This document shows, piece after piece, positions 33,807 to 45,146 of a stretch of 64,000 nt of DNA (positions are counted from its first letter, which is position 1; the number at the start of each line of letters is the position of its first letter). Location: NCBI GenBank assembly GCA_963556695.1, contig CAUWAG010000018.1, forward strand, positions 744,001-808,000, given 5' to 3'. The notes under the pieces were generated by a model. The model had not been told where the DNA came from, made no database searches, and saw only the letters and a list, made by a program, of their open reading frames with translations. The DNA comes from Anthostomella pinea. Its lineage: Eukaryota; Ascomycota; Sordariomycetes; Xylariales; Xylariaceae. A program made the position numbers and the translations under genes.

Positions 33807-35245
33807 TATGGGTTATGGTGGTTGAGGTTCGGATCGTGAGTGGCCGTCGAGCTGGGAGGGCGTGGGTGGTGGTGGGTGGTGGGAATTAGTCTGAGAGACT
33901 GGCGGAAGGTCTAGCAAGAGTAAGTTGACAAGGAGCTTCAAGTAGAAGCTCAAGTCATGTTGCGACACACGGGGAGATAATACTGGGTAGAACAACTTGC
34001 GTAGTAACGCGGACAGGCGGTGGGAGGGGAGGCGCAAGACTGCGAAGAGACAGGGAGAAGACGGGATGGGATGGGATAATTGACACCAGCAGCTGTGCTG
34101 GGCGAGGACCCCCATGGCGTGGGTTTTCGGTTTTGGCTCGGCGGGCGCGCAAGCAGACCTGACCTGGCACCGCCTGACAACTGTGTCTGATTGGGCCATC
34201 TGCAACGGGGACTACCTGAGAAGGGGTCCACTAGGTACACAGCGCGACTGGCGCTGCACCGCTTTCTGCTGCAGTGCCCTGGCTGATGATTAATCTGCGT
34301 CTGGCTGCGATAAGATAACGCCAGACAGACAATGACATGATCTTCGGAAGTCTGCCAGCTGGAACCGTGGGCTGCCTGGCTGCGTGGATTCAACGTTACC
34401 CCCGCGACTTTTTCCCCCCTGCCTGCCGAGGCAACCCCTGGCCCGCTGCCCGTCAGGAACGATGTCATCCGGGGAGTCAGCGTTTTGTCGATCGCTTTGT
34501 GGGCAACCGCGCAGCCGCGTTGGCTACAGAGTTCGGAGGAAAACCCGATGTTGGCAACAATGAACAATGCTGCCATGACAAACCGACCTTGGTTGTCGAT
34601 GCGTACATCGTATTGTTCTTTGACTCAGTGATTCCAGTTCAATGCAGCCCGTCTGCGATCTGGTTGTTCGATCCGATCAGATCCTTCAGCCTTGCGCCTT
34701 GCGCAGTTTCCAAGGCGGTGTAGGAGTAGACCGCATGAGGAGTAGTAGGGATGATCATTTCAGCCTTGCTCCTCCTGACTCTGTTTGCGTTTTCGTCAGG
34801 TGAGTGATTCACCGGCAACAGCATGGTATGTCGCAAGTCGAGATGGAGTTTTGTCTGATGAGTTGATTGATTTTCTGTGCTGGTGGTGAAAGCGATTGTT
34901 GATTTGGTAGGTGATCACACACTAAGGGAGAGGCACAGTTAACATGGCAATCACATGCGCCAGGCAGCCTTGGGAGCACTGAGCCAACACCCAGCAGCCT
35001 TACGCATTCGGCTCTATCACGTCACAAATTTACACGCAATGCCGATACCATCATATGATTGACGCAGGAAGCCCTGTGCCTGCAGGAACACATCCATCTT
35101 CGACTGCAATGCCATGCCTTAATGCCAAACCAGGGTATGTCGCATTGAGCCTCTTAACTCTTGAACCCACCAACAGCACATGCAGTCTACTATAGTGGTA
35201 CGAGAACAGAATTTACTTTCACTTTACTCACACATAGGGATCTTC
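33807..35245. other. Intergenic spacer
   Basis: Contains the promoter and 5' UTR of the ING-family gene and the 3' flank of the prenyltransferase. Longer frames at 33950-34576 on the minus strand are compositional and not accepted. Confidence 0.45.
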
Positions 35246-36389
35246 CTATTTCTCAGTCAACTTCTTCTTCCGCCACTGCCATTCCAGAAGAACTGGTACA
35301 AAGTGCCACAAGTCAAACTCGGGCCAGAAGCACTTCAGGAAGAAGATGTGCGCGTCTTCATGGCACTGCCACAACATAAAGTCGCTCAGCCTCGTGACAT
35401 TACTAGTTCGGATGAAGATATCGAGCGGCGGGCAATCGGCAGTGTAGGTATGGCTGTTGATTGTCTCGGCCGTGATCTTCTCTGGGTCGGGGAGCCTGGG
35501 AGGCTTGGCCGACGTTGACGGCAGAGGAGGTGACTCATGGTCCAAAGCAGTAGTTGAGGACATCGAGTCATCCACATCTGACTTGGGAGCGGTATCTGTG
35601 GCACTAGCATCTGGGGACGCTTCCCTGATCGGAGCAAGCGAGCTCGCCTTCTTGGACTGGTTCGATCGTATCTTTTGGCTGATTCGTGTTTGCGAAAAGG
35701 GGCTGTTCGACGGTCGAGTGGGTGTCGTGTATTCATCTACCGTAGCCCGGATCGCGCTCGTCATCTCGGCCCTCGACGTGTAAGGGAAGCATATATTGAG
35801 GACCGCGCTGAGCACATGGTCAGTAACCCATACAGCATAGGAGTTTGGGATGCGTACTCTTTGTTGTGCTTGGTCATTTCGATGGCTCGATCGACAAACG
35901 GCAAGACGTCCGGCGGGATCATAGATCGCTCTCCCAGCACGCGAATTCCTGCACCATACCGATCGAGTAGCTCACCATGCTGAATGAGCTGCTCTAACTT
36001 AATCTTGGCCATTGCCATCAAACCATCGACTTCAGGTCGCGGTCGATTGAAGTTCTCGATGCTGAATGCATAGACGGTAACAACTTTGACGCCGCACTTG
36101 TAACATATCTCTAAGACCTTGAACCATGTGTTAGCTAGCTGCAGCCAGCATTGAATGGGTCGCATACCCTTGCCAGGGCCTCAAAGCCCAGGTGGTGGCC
36201 TTCTATCGTTTCGATCTTGTGGTTCTTGGCAAAGCGCCGATTTCCATCCATCTCGAAGGCGACATGTCGGGGGATTGGCCCTTGCTTGAGGGTACCAATG
36301 AGCACTTCTCTTGCCCCTTTCATCAGCCATGCTGCCGGTGGTGACTTCCAGAACCAATTCCTAAGGTTCGAAAGGTATAGATCGGACAT
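35246..36389 (-). CDS. RER2: cis-Prenyltransferase (dehydrodolichyl diphosphate synthase)
   Basis: Three exons, 36389-36168, 36117-35858 and 35807-35246 (347 residues). The conserved blocks are all present: AFEMDGNRRFAKNHKIETIE with the catalytic Asp, GHHLGFEALARV, VTVYAFSIENFNRP, AVLNICFPYTSR, and RTSNVTRLSDFMLWQ near the C-terminus, followed by FWPEF. This is the UPP synthase family enzyme that lengthens farnesyl diphosphate with isopentenyl diphosphate to the dolichol precursor used in ER glycosylation. Intron 1 must end at AAG (branch GCTAACA) to give the conserved ALARVLEICYKCGV. A Ser/Thr/Pro-rich insert (about residues 185-290) sits before the last block, usual for fungal members. It acts at the ER, probably with a Nus1-type partner. 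Confidence 0.92.
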
Positions 36390-37366
36390 GGCTGATGTCG
36401 GTAAGGAACGATCGTTAGGTGCGACGCGATGAAGGGAGAACTCGTGACTCGGCAAATGGATTGGTCGACGAATTGATTGATGCTCTGAAACCAATGATTG
36501 TCGTAGGTATAATTATGTTTGCCGCATATTAGTGAGATGACGGCGACTCTGAGAAGGCCGATGCCCAGGTAGTAGAAATAAATCGCCAGTGGTTGGATTG
36601 TCGCGGATGTCGGGTTCTCTGGATGGCAATGCAACAGCTTCGCTTCGAATCTTGGCAAGGAAGCTGAGCCGAGAGCTTTGGCCACTTGCCCGCCGACGTG
36701 GCAGCTGCGTGCTCGCGCCTGGTTTCAAGTCACTTGTGCCTGACAGGCTGACAGGGGCGGGAACTACTAAAAGTGGATAACCCTGCATCGGGTCTCACAG
36801 GCTCTCACCTCAGCTGAGGACGAGGGCAATGTCCATCCCGACTCTTGTACCTTCCTACTTGAATGTCTTATCCAGGAAGGTGTTCCCAAATCGGCCTGAT
36901 TTGAACACTTGCAATGTCCAGCCCTTCCAGCAGACGACACTGCCTAGAAGCTTAACCTTGTTGTAGCTGGTGAGGTCCGAGGAGGTAGGTAAAGTCTAAC
37001 TTTGGGTCGCCGATAGCTTCCGGCTCAACCTTAATAAACCTTGACGACGTTATATCAGCCTTGCAGTTGCCGCACGGAATTTAGTCAAGGCTGAATGAAG
37101 ACACCTGTTCCACCACCACTCTAGCCGAACCTCGACACCCCATTCTCTGCATTTCAAGCCATCTGCTGGTCAATGTCCAACAAGCAATAGCTTGACATCA
37201 GGAACCCAACTGCCACAGGAGAATTAAAGGGAACCCAACTGCTCTTCGCATTTGGCTACGCGCACATTGGTCGCATCCTGACCGCAACGCAAGCCTGGCC
37301 TGACCGCGTGGCACGATAGACGGTTCTGCAATGCGCCGATAGCCACGCACCATCTGACGCACCGCA
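36390..37366. other. Divergent promoter region
   Basis: Shared upstream region of the minus-strand prenyltransferase and the plus-strand Dsc2 gene. No other feature is supported. Confidence 0.45.
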
Positions 37367-38260
37367 ATGTCATTCACGAATGCGCCCGTGACGCGCAGCC
37401 TGGTCTACGGACTCATTGGCATGTCCATAGCCGTCAGCCTGTTGGACATCAAGCACTACTTCTACATCCTGGTCGACCTGCATCTCTGGAAGTACCACCA
37501 GTTCTGGCGGTCGCTCATCTACCAGCTATGCTACACCAACTCGTCCGAGGTGCTGTTTGCCGCCATGACCCTGTATAATATGACACCAGTCGAGAGGATG
37601 TGGGGGTCGAGGAAGTACGCTGTAAGTGCTCTGTGCTTTGCCCTGCTACAACCCTCGCAGAGGTTCATGCGGTTGGCTGATAGTTGCTTCTCGCAGACCT
37701 TTATCTTTGTCACGTACTCCCTGACAAGCGTCATATCCCCGATGCTTCTCGTCGTCCTGAGGCCGCTTACATTTGGACTCTTCAACTACCTGCCAGCAGG
37801 ACCGACGCCCATCATATACGCAGTTCTGGCCCAGTACCATGCCATCATACCACACGTCTACAAGTACAGGGTGGCAACCTCGATATCCCAGTCGACGAAT
37901 GACCAGTTCCAGGGGATCACCTTCTCGGACAAAACATATCGCTATTTCCTCGCGCTGCAACTGGCCCTTTTCCAGTGGCCAGGATCTCTGCTTGGTGGGT
38001 TGGTTGGTTGGGTGGTAGGTTATGCTTGGAGAATGGAAGTCTTACCACGTTCCTTGATTCGTTGGAGAGTACCGGGATGGGTCGTGGGTATCCGGACGCA
38101 ACGGCGCAGCGAAGAGTTCGAGGGGCTGCGGCGTAGACTCGAGGGCGAGAATGCGCCCACCGCGGCGGCAACTGGAGTTGAGGGCCAAGCTGATGGCGAA
38201 GGTGGACGGCGACGTACCATGGGCCAACAGGTCATGGACCAATTCAGCGGGGCGTTTTGA
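37367..38260 (+). CDS. DSC2: Dsc2-like rhomboid pseudoprotease (Dsc E3 ligase complex)
   Basis: Two exons, 37367-37621 and 37697-38260 (272 residues). The intron GTAAGT...TCGCAG is 75 nt. It is open in frame, so retention would add 25 residues. The protein has several membrane segments: LVYGLIGMSIAVSLLDIKHY, FWRSLIYQLCY with SSEVLFAAMTLYNMTPVERM and the WGSRKYA box, then hydrophobic segments up to LLGGLVGWVVGYAWR. The C-terminus is cytosolic and basic. This is the UBAC2/Dsc2 layout: rhomboid-like without protease residues. Dsc2 belongs to the Golgi/endosome Dsc ubiquitin-ligase complex that activates the sterol regulator SREBP in fungi. No clear UBA domain is seen at the C-terminus, as in many mould members. 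Confidence 0.82.
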   Translation: MSFTNAPVTRSLVYGLIGMSIAVSLLDIKHYFYILVDLHLWKYHQFWRSLIYQLCYTNSSEVLFAAMTLYNMTPVERMWGSRKYAVSALCFALLQPSQRFMRLADSCFSQTFIFVTYSLTSVISPMLLVVLRPLTFGLFNYLPAGPTPIIYAVLAQYHAIIPHVYKYRVATSISQSTNDQFQGITFSDKTYRYFLALQLALFQWPGSLLGGLVGWVVGYAWRMEVLPRSLIRWRVPGWVVGIRTQRRSEEFEGLRRRLEGENAPTAAATGVEGQADGEGGRRRTMGQQVMDQFSGAF

Positions 38261-40473
38261 TAAATTCAGGATGATGATGTCCAAGGACACTGGTCGATTA
38301 ACAATTTACTCTATGTTTAAAGCACGGGTCTACATTTTCATGGCGTGGCTGAGTCTTGCGAGAACGGTATTTGAACGGCATGAGCGAATACGCCGACTAA
38401 TGTTATGCTGATGATCCGTCGAAGGGCCCCAAGCCATGCTTGTCCACCTTCTTCAAGGCTATTTACAGTTCAAATGCAGGCAACATTTCCAACAATCCCG
38501 TACGAGTACGGAACAGAAAATGTTTATTGTTGTAATTCACCGATTAGCAGCGCAGTGACTACAGCTGTTCCCCTCCCTTTTCCTCTTCTTTGCTTGCATT
38601 CTTGAAGTGGTGACTCAACGACTACAGATGGTGCTTTGCCACTTGGCAGTCAGCTGCCAGTATCCCCACTCCCTTACCCCTTTTCATATGTCGCGGAAAA
38701 GGGGTCATAGAGTTCGCAAAGTGACACGCAGAGTATCAAGTCACCCGGACGGGTCTCAGTGCTGTTCATGTTACCGAAGGTTTTGTCCATCCCTGAATAT
38801 TGTCAGAACCGCATTTCTTCGGGATTGCTCTCGTATGATTAGCACCCCCAGGTTTTTGATCGGATGATCAACATGCGATCTGGCTTCCCCGGATTTGACG
38901 GCCAATGAACATGATATGCGGCGTCTCGTGAGCTTGTGGTCAGAGAGTTACGTGATTATGCTAATAATCGGGATTACATAATACCTTAGGCATGTTCATC
39001 CGACGTCCAAACAGAAAGACTACAAGAACCAGTTATGGACATGCTCAGAGCCATGCGGCCTCAAATCAATTCCGTACGACCTTTGCCTGCTTGTGGCCCC
39101 GAAGGCGATCTTTATTAGACAGATTCAAGCTCTGATTTAGGCATGGTAATTAGATATCCCTCTGTTCGAAGATGGGATGCGGTGAGCGAGAGGGTAGGTC
39201 AGGGGCTGAGCGGCACAATAACCTTTGGGGGCCTTGTCCCCTAAGGAAAGCACTGTATTGACGGGAGTGTCCGAGTTCGCGAATGGAGGTTAGTTCCTTC
39301 CATGAGCACCTATTCTCAGATTCGGTGATGGTATAACATACCAGGGAAGTCTGTTGCTTGTCCATACGGCCCAGGATAGATCTGGTGAATAGAGTCGACC
39401 TCCAGAAGCCCGGAGTCGATGGCCCCCGAATGTGTATAACCCGAGGCAGCCGGTGTTGTCGGGAGTTGGGCCATGTTGGTGATGGGCTAGATAGTTTGAT
39501 TGACTGATTGCAATCCTCAACGTCTGATAGCGGTCTCTAGGACGATGGGACGTGGCAAGCAGTCCATCCACACTTATTAAGTACATACATGTGGCTTCTG
39601 GAGCCGATTCAAGCTTCCTATCACAGGGCATGCCGCGTCGTAAGCACGCGCTCACTCCTTTTAGAACGTCATGTCTGGTGTTTCGGCTCTTAAGAGAGCA
39701 GATACGAAGCTTCCAGTCGCGTGCGGCGTCGGGACTCTTTCGTATTGTTGTTCGGGGCCGTCACTGGTGGTCATTGCTACCTAGCAAGCGACCCGCCGCC
39801 GTAATCTCGCCGTCAGGTTCTGCAACAACGAGCGAGACGTCCCGACCCATGGGGACGCCGCACAGACCACCCAAAAACGAGCATCAATGCCACCACTTCC
39901 CCGTAGATGTGCAGGTGGATATGGAGTCGTGAAGTTCTACATGAACACATTCTCGATCAGGACTTGATCTGGTGGGCACCAAGTCTGTGGCCAGCAAGTA
40001 AATATTGATGAGGAAAGGGGTGCCTGCGTGAGATATCTGTATCTAATCACATCTGTCGACATCACCGTATTACCTCTTCCAGGCTCTTTGCGGCCCACAG
40101 GTACCTCCAGGCGGTTCACGTTGCTCCAAGCTGTCATTTGGCACTCGCCGAGACCCAGGCCATCACGAAACGCCCTAAGGCCACTCCATTTGGGCATGGC
40201 AAAGGAATGTAGACACTCTCACGCTCTGCTTTCCCCTCGCGACACTCTCACCACCACTCACTGGTCTCGGCGTCGCGGACTTGGTAAGATCGCGCACCAA
40301 TCCTTACCTAGCACGCCGCATCGTCGGGTCTCGATCCTACATGTAAGAACAGCAGCCACAGAGTTGTCAGCCAATAAGTCACTTCTCGCTTCATCTTGCA
40401 TCTATCGAGGCAATCTTATTATTCACTCCCCGACTCACCGTTTTGCTGCAGGTCCATACCCTAATCTACAACC
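38261..40473. other. 2.2-kb intergenic spacer
   Basis: No supported gene. Frames at 39150-40200 on both strands lack domain character. Confidence 0.45.
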
Positions 40474-41997
40474 ATGCCTCCCCGACCTGGGAAGATGTTC
40501 AATCCCGAAGTCGAAGGGAAAGTGCGAAAACTTTTGACCAGCATCAAGGGCTTCGACTTTTCAGGTGCTCCCAGAATGACCGGGGAGAATCTCTACCGCT
40601 TCTCTTATGTCGTCGTGGATGGCTCAAGGTGGGTGGCGTTGGGAGAAGCTGACATTGTCATACGGATACGCGATCTGTTCGACGCAGCTGCCAAAGCATA
40701 CAAGGACCGCCCTGCACGCGACATCCAGTCCTGCGAGTCAGCGCTGGATATCGTCCGCAGCAACCGGTACTAGATGAAGGACGATATGCTCAACAATGTC
40801 ATCGACTTCTATGTAAAGGCCTTCAAGAAAGCCAACCCGGCCGGCCGCGATGCAGTCGCCACGCCCCAATCTGCCGCAGCTTTCCTCAGCGTCATTACTT
40901 GGATTCGGCGAAGTGAGAACGTCGACTACAACCTGCTAGTCACGAAAGATGGCAGACGTCCTCCGCCAGTCATTGAGATTTACGATGTCGAGGAATCTCG
41001 AAAACGACGTAGACTTGCCAATGACGAGGGCGGTGAGGCCATGTCAGGGCCCAAGAAGGACGCCATGATCCGCGATCTGGAAGCGAAACTGGATCGATCG
41101 AAACGTGATGCCGACAAAGCCAGTCGAAGGACTGAAAAGGCCAAAGCAAAGGCAGCAAAAGCCAGGCGTAGGCTTTCACGCAAGATCGAGGTAGTCGAGG
41201 CTCTAGAGAACGCACGCAGTAGCGACGTGATGGAGATATGCGAGGCTCGAGAACAGACACAGCAACTACTCCAGCAACGAGACGATGCCACCACGCAGCG
41301 GAACGAGGCCCAAGAGGAGACACAAAAGCTACGCCAGCAACGGGACAATGCTATTGTTTCGGGGCAGGGTTGATGTCATGTACAGCCAGGTCTGTGGCAT
41401 ATAAAGGCCACCGTTCATTTTTTTCGTTACTTTCTTTCGTCTTTCTGGATAGCCACTTCTCTCTCATAACACATATAATTGAGCGATCAGTTCAGACACA
41501 CATTGTATTATCTCCATGTGACACACCCTTCAAATTCACTGCGTGGCTTTGCCAATGGCTCTCCCTCCTCCTTCTTATATCCATTATACAAGCAGCCCCA
41601 TTGTGGGTGTTGTTGCTGTCCCCGACTCACTATCACGCAGCGAGACGAAGCTTATCATGCCAAGATTAGAGCTGAGGACAAGTTCGCCGAGGAAATGAAA
41701 CGGACCATGGCCGCTGTGGCCGCTCTGGATACTGTGACGGCGGACTCCAAACGAGCCAGCCAGGACATGGCAGACCTCCGCCAGGCGAACGAGGACTTGA
41801 AAGCACACGTCGACGAAGCGCGGTGGGCAGCGTATCAGCGCGGATACTTCATCCGATTGAACCCACCCGAACGACCATTCAATTATAGCCAGGTTGGGAT
41901 GCGCAACGAGGTCGGGGCGTTTCACGAGGCCGGGGTTCTCGAGGGAGAGACTTCTTTCAGATCAGGAAAGCATCTGGACCATGAGCGTCGAATATAG
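40474..41997 (+). pseudogene. Coiled-coil gene with an in-frame TAG
   Basis: ATG at 40474 starts a basic protein (MPPRPGKMFNPEVEGKVRKL). The frame meets TAG at 40771-40773 and continues open in the same frame to 41373 (MKDDMLNNVIDFYVKAFKK, then a basic patch SRKRRRL and a long charged coiled coil ending in glutamine-rich heptads). A further coiled-coil block (RDEAYHAKIRAEDKFAEEMK) runs to a stop at 41995-41997. It starts right after a plausible acceptor (TATCACGCAG at about 41640), so a long intron of about 285 nt may join it. The donor is unclear (GTTTCG near 41356 fits phase). TAG from CAG would be a CpA-to-TpA change. If the stop is real, only a 99-residue N-terminus is made. No known family. 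Confidence 0.5.
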
Positions 41998-43790
41998 GGA
42001 TAGATGTTTTCCAAGTATTGCGTCTCAGCAGCATGCGATGCCTTCATAGATGGAACGACTCTTGGTCGCTCTGTAGTTGCATTTGTCTTTCCCTCGAGTG
42101 TGTCTTTCATACCATCTGGCGCTGAGTACAGTAGCCGGTGACGTTCGAGGCAATGTAACGGCCGGACGAGAGAGCATTGATCGCCAGTATGCAGTTGGTA
42201 GGTAATTAATCCCATTCCCTCTTAATCGCAAGGCGCATAATAGTACCTCATCTGTTTTGTGTCCCTGGTCATCCAAGCTTCACCACACACTTTTGCAGAT
42301 CGACAGAGTGGAGGACCGTCGGTAGACTAAGGGATCAATACCGCATGGATCGAATCGAAAATGCCCAAGGGGTGGTGGCTGTCACGTGAGAATGTATGAG
42401 ACTACAGGTGGTCATGGTAAATACCAAATCAAAGTACCAAGCCGTACGACGAGCCACGATGGTCAGACGTGACAGCGCCCTGTTTTCCCTGTCATAATCT
42501 CATTGCATGCATTCCCAACCTGGAAATTGACTTCAATGATTCTTCGGTATCAGCCAAATGCTTGTACGTATATACTAGAGTGACTGGGTGCGTTTTCGCA
42601 ACATGACTGCTGCATTGTTGTTTTGCAAGATGGTTGCGTGGTGAATAGTGAGTGGTTAGTGGGGATGAGTTGCCATGACAGCATGATGAATAGCTGCAAA
42701 AACATCTGTGCAGCATACGGAGAGGGACCCTGTCAGAGTCCATCCAACCAGTGCAGTGAGAAAATGCTGTCCATGAAGTTGCGGCTGCTGGAAGGGGCTG
42801 CTGGTGCTTCAGGAATAGCACCTTGGTTGCTGGGGTGGGAATCATCAAGTGACGGCTCAGCCTAATCCTTCTGTCCCGCTGGAGGGTACATATACCAAAA
42901 AGTGAAGATCGTTTTCCGTGGGAATCCGGGGGATCGCACTAGTTGCTGGGTGGCTGGTAGTGCTAGGAGTCTGTCGAGGTCTGGACAACCAATGATGGCA
43001 GCGGCTGTAGAAACGGGCTAGTCCGGTCACAGTTTCTGGGAACTCCCCCGGGGGGGACAATTCTTCTTTTGTTATTTTTACCTCTAGTCTACCTTTTTTC
43101 TAGCTTATTTTTGTCTGGCAAGTTCTTGTTTTCGTTTTTCAAGATTCATTGTTTCTACTTTATGGTTGTGAAATGTTGTGGTGGCATTGGACAATGTCGC
43201 TGAGTTGTCGTGTTGGCGACGGTGCCATACGGCACCGGTGGGTTTGGGTATGGCGGCTTGCCAGCGCAAGAGATGGGCGTTTGGTCGAGTGGTATGTTTG
43301 CTCCCTTCCCTCGGTGATTGAAAAGAAGCAGACCTGCACTCAACAGAGAGTTCAACTCCAGCTCTGGGTTTTCCTCCTCTCCATTCTCAACTTTGCCCAT
43401 CCTGGCTGTCGCATTTTCTACCAGCACTACGCACTTGACCCTTTCATGTTCATTCCATGCCGTGATTGCCCATGTTTCTGCGTGCTGTATCATCGAGCTT
43501 CTCTTGTAATTCCAATGCCTGCAAGCCTCGGCCTTGCGCCATGTATCTCTATCGTCATGACTGCGCTCAATAGTCATAACCCGTCCCCACAGCAACACCT
43601 TCCATCATGATTTTAACAGGCACAACTGCCATTGTAATAAGCAGCTCCCGGAACTCGCATACCGCTTCTACTGGTTATACCAGGGTACTTATTTTTACGA
43701 CATAATGTGACCTACCCCTTCCCGACGGATCGGAGTGACACCTGGGGACTGAGAGGCGTGGCAGCATGTGTCCCCTTTCGGCAGTGATCC
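41998..43790. other. Intergenic spacer
   Basis: No supported gene. Around 43274-43360 there are tRNA promoter-like boxes, but the tRNA stems do not form (see rejected items). Confidence 0.4.
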
Positions 43791-43821
43791 ATTTCCATGC
43801 AGCGAATGCTTCTTGTGAGGC

Positions 43822-45146
43822 TTGAGCCGTGCCCTCTACCCGCTGACTGTGCTGATGACGCTGCTGCAGGAAGCAAATGCGAATTACACCAAGGCCGACA
43901 AGGGCTATTACGCCAAGTACTACCACGAGCTTGTGCTAAACCAGATCACGGCCTGCGCGAGATGTACCACTGTCGGCGGCCCATATCTCAAGTATATATA
44001 CATGTCCTGCACTTGGTTGTTACGAACCAACAAGAAGGACAAAGGATGAGGCCCATTGACAGGCCCAACAGGACAGAACGGGAATAGGAAGAAGCCGTAG
44101 GAACGCACGGACCATACGAAGGGGACGGATCACGGGATCAGAAGCATCACGTGATGGATATGATGGATCAGGAGCATATCCAGCATATCCATCTCATCAG
44201 TGAGGGAGAGATTGGATATATAAGGATGGACATTTGCTAGCTAGACAGATAGACAGTCTCTACCTCAGTGATCAATCTAAGCATCTTAGCCAACCCTAAG
44301 GTGGGAGAAATCTCCTGACGACTCGACTATTCAGTGATCCCCTGGATCAGACCAAGCCCCAGCATCTGAGTGTCTTCTAGTTGACAGAAGCCTCTATCGT
44401 CCTTTGTGTTGACTTATCTCAGAACATAAACCCTATAGAACCCTTTAGCCTCATAGGTTAGACGGCTCGTCACATTGGTATGACGGTGGACAGAACACGC
44501 CCACCGAACGTCCCGAGCCTGATCACCACCCCAACGCGGAGGACTTTCACTACGAGGTCACTGACCAGGACGACTTCTACAAGAACCTGGAGGATATCTA
44601 CGGTGTCACCAAAGACTAGGCAACCTTTCGCAGCCGAGACCAAGTCGCTACGCGTGGCAGGGTGCCCCTAGGCGGCGACTGCAGCCCCATCTATTGCCAC
44701 TGGCCTAACGAGGCCCAGGCAAAGTCGGACTTCACAATGCCGAATACGAGGGACGTCATCTCCTCGGCTGGCGGCGGCACCGACACGCTAATGCAAAACA
44801 TCGCCGCGACGACTACGCATACGGGTGTGGTCAAGGTGGCGCGTCTCCCAGCGGTGCTGTCCACGACGGACGACGTAGCCTTCGCCCTCTACGCTACCGT
44901 CGAGAACCTCCAGAACGTCCCGCTGGTCTTGTGAGCGTGCTGCTCATCAACGGGCCACGGTCGTCGTGGTACCAGTGGGGGAGGCCGGTTGGACGGATGG
45001 CGAACACGGTTTTGCGCCTGAGGCGCAGGATCGACCTGGTGCTTCTTTCGAAGATGGGAACACTGTTCTCAAAGGCTAATGATGAGATGCAGAGCTATAT
45101 GCCGTGGAAATATTGTCCAGCTGCATCTACTTATGTTGGTACCTAA
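43822..45146 (+). pseudogene. Chitinase-like C-terminal relic split by an LTR
   Basis: Left part (43822-44017) reads EANANYTKADKGYYAKYYHE and GGPYLKYIYMSC. Right part (44475-44934) reads NTPTERPEPDHHPNAEDFHY, then EVTDQDDFYKNLEDIYGV, a TAG at 44617-44619, and later PNTRDVISSA and TTDDVAFALYATVENLQ. Order and style match the region after the GH18 domain in large fungal subgroup-C chitinases, from memory of that family. The reading frame is the same on both sides of the LTR if one TTGGT copy is dropped, which supports a single broken gene. More weak similarity (SKMGTLFSKANDE) lies at 44940-45146 in another frame. The catalytic domain is absent. Dead gene. Confidence 0.5.
44018..44474. mobile_element. 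Solo LTR, 457 bp, with 5-bp target duplication
   Basis: The element begins TGTTACGAACC and ends GGCTCGTCACA, so it has TG...CA ends. The pentamer TTGGT occurs directly before it (44013-44017) and directly after it (44475-44479), a perfect target-site duplication. Inside are a TATATAAGG promoter-like box at about 44216-44224 and no coding frame. This fits a solo LTR left after recombination of a retrotransposon. Superfamily (copia or gypsy) cannot be fixed without the internal part. Confidence 0.75.

Noticed and set aside
33950..34576. 208-codon minus-strand frame
   Set aside because: No domain character. It lies in the likely promoter region of the ING-family gene.
43274..43360. tRNA A-box and B-box-like sequences (TTTGGTCGAGTGG and GTTCAACTCC)
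   Set aside because: The D-stem and T-stem do not pair, and no 3' acceptor complement to GGGCGTT is present.
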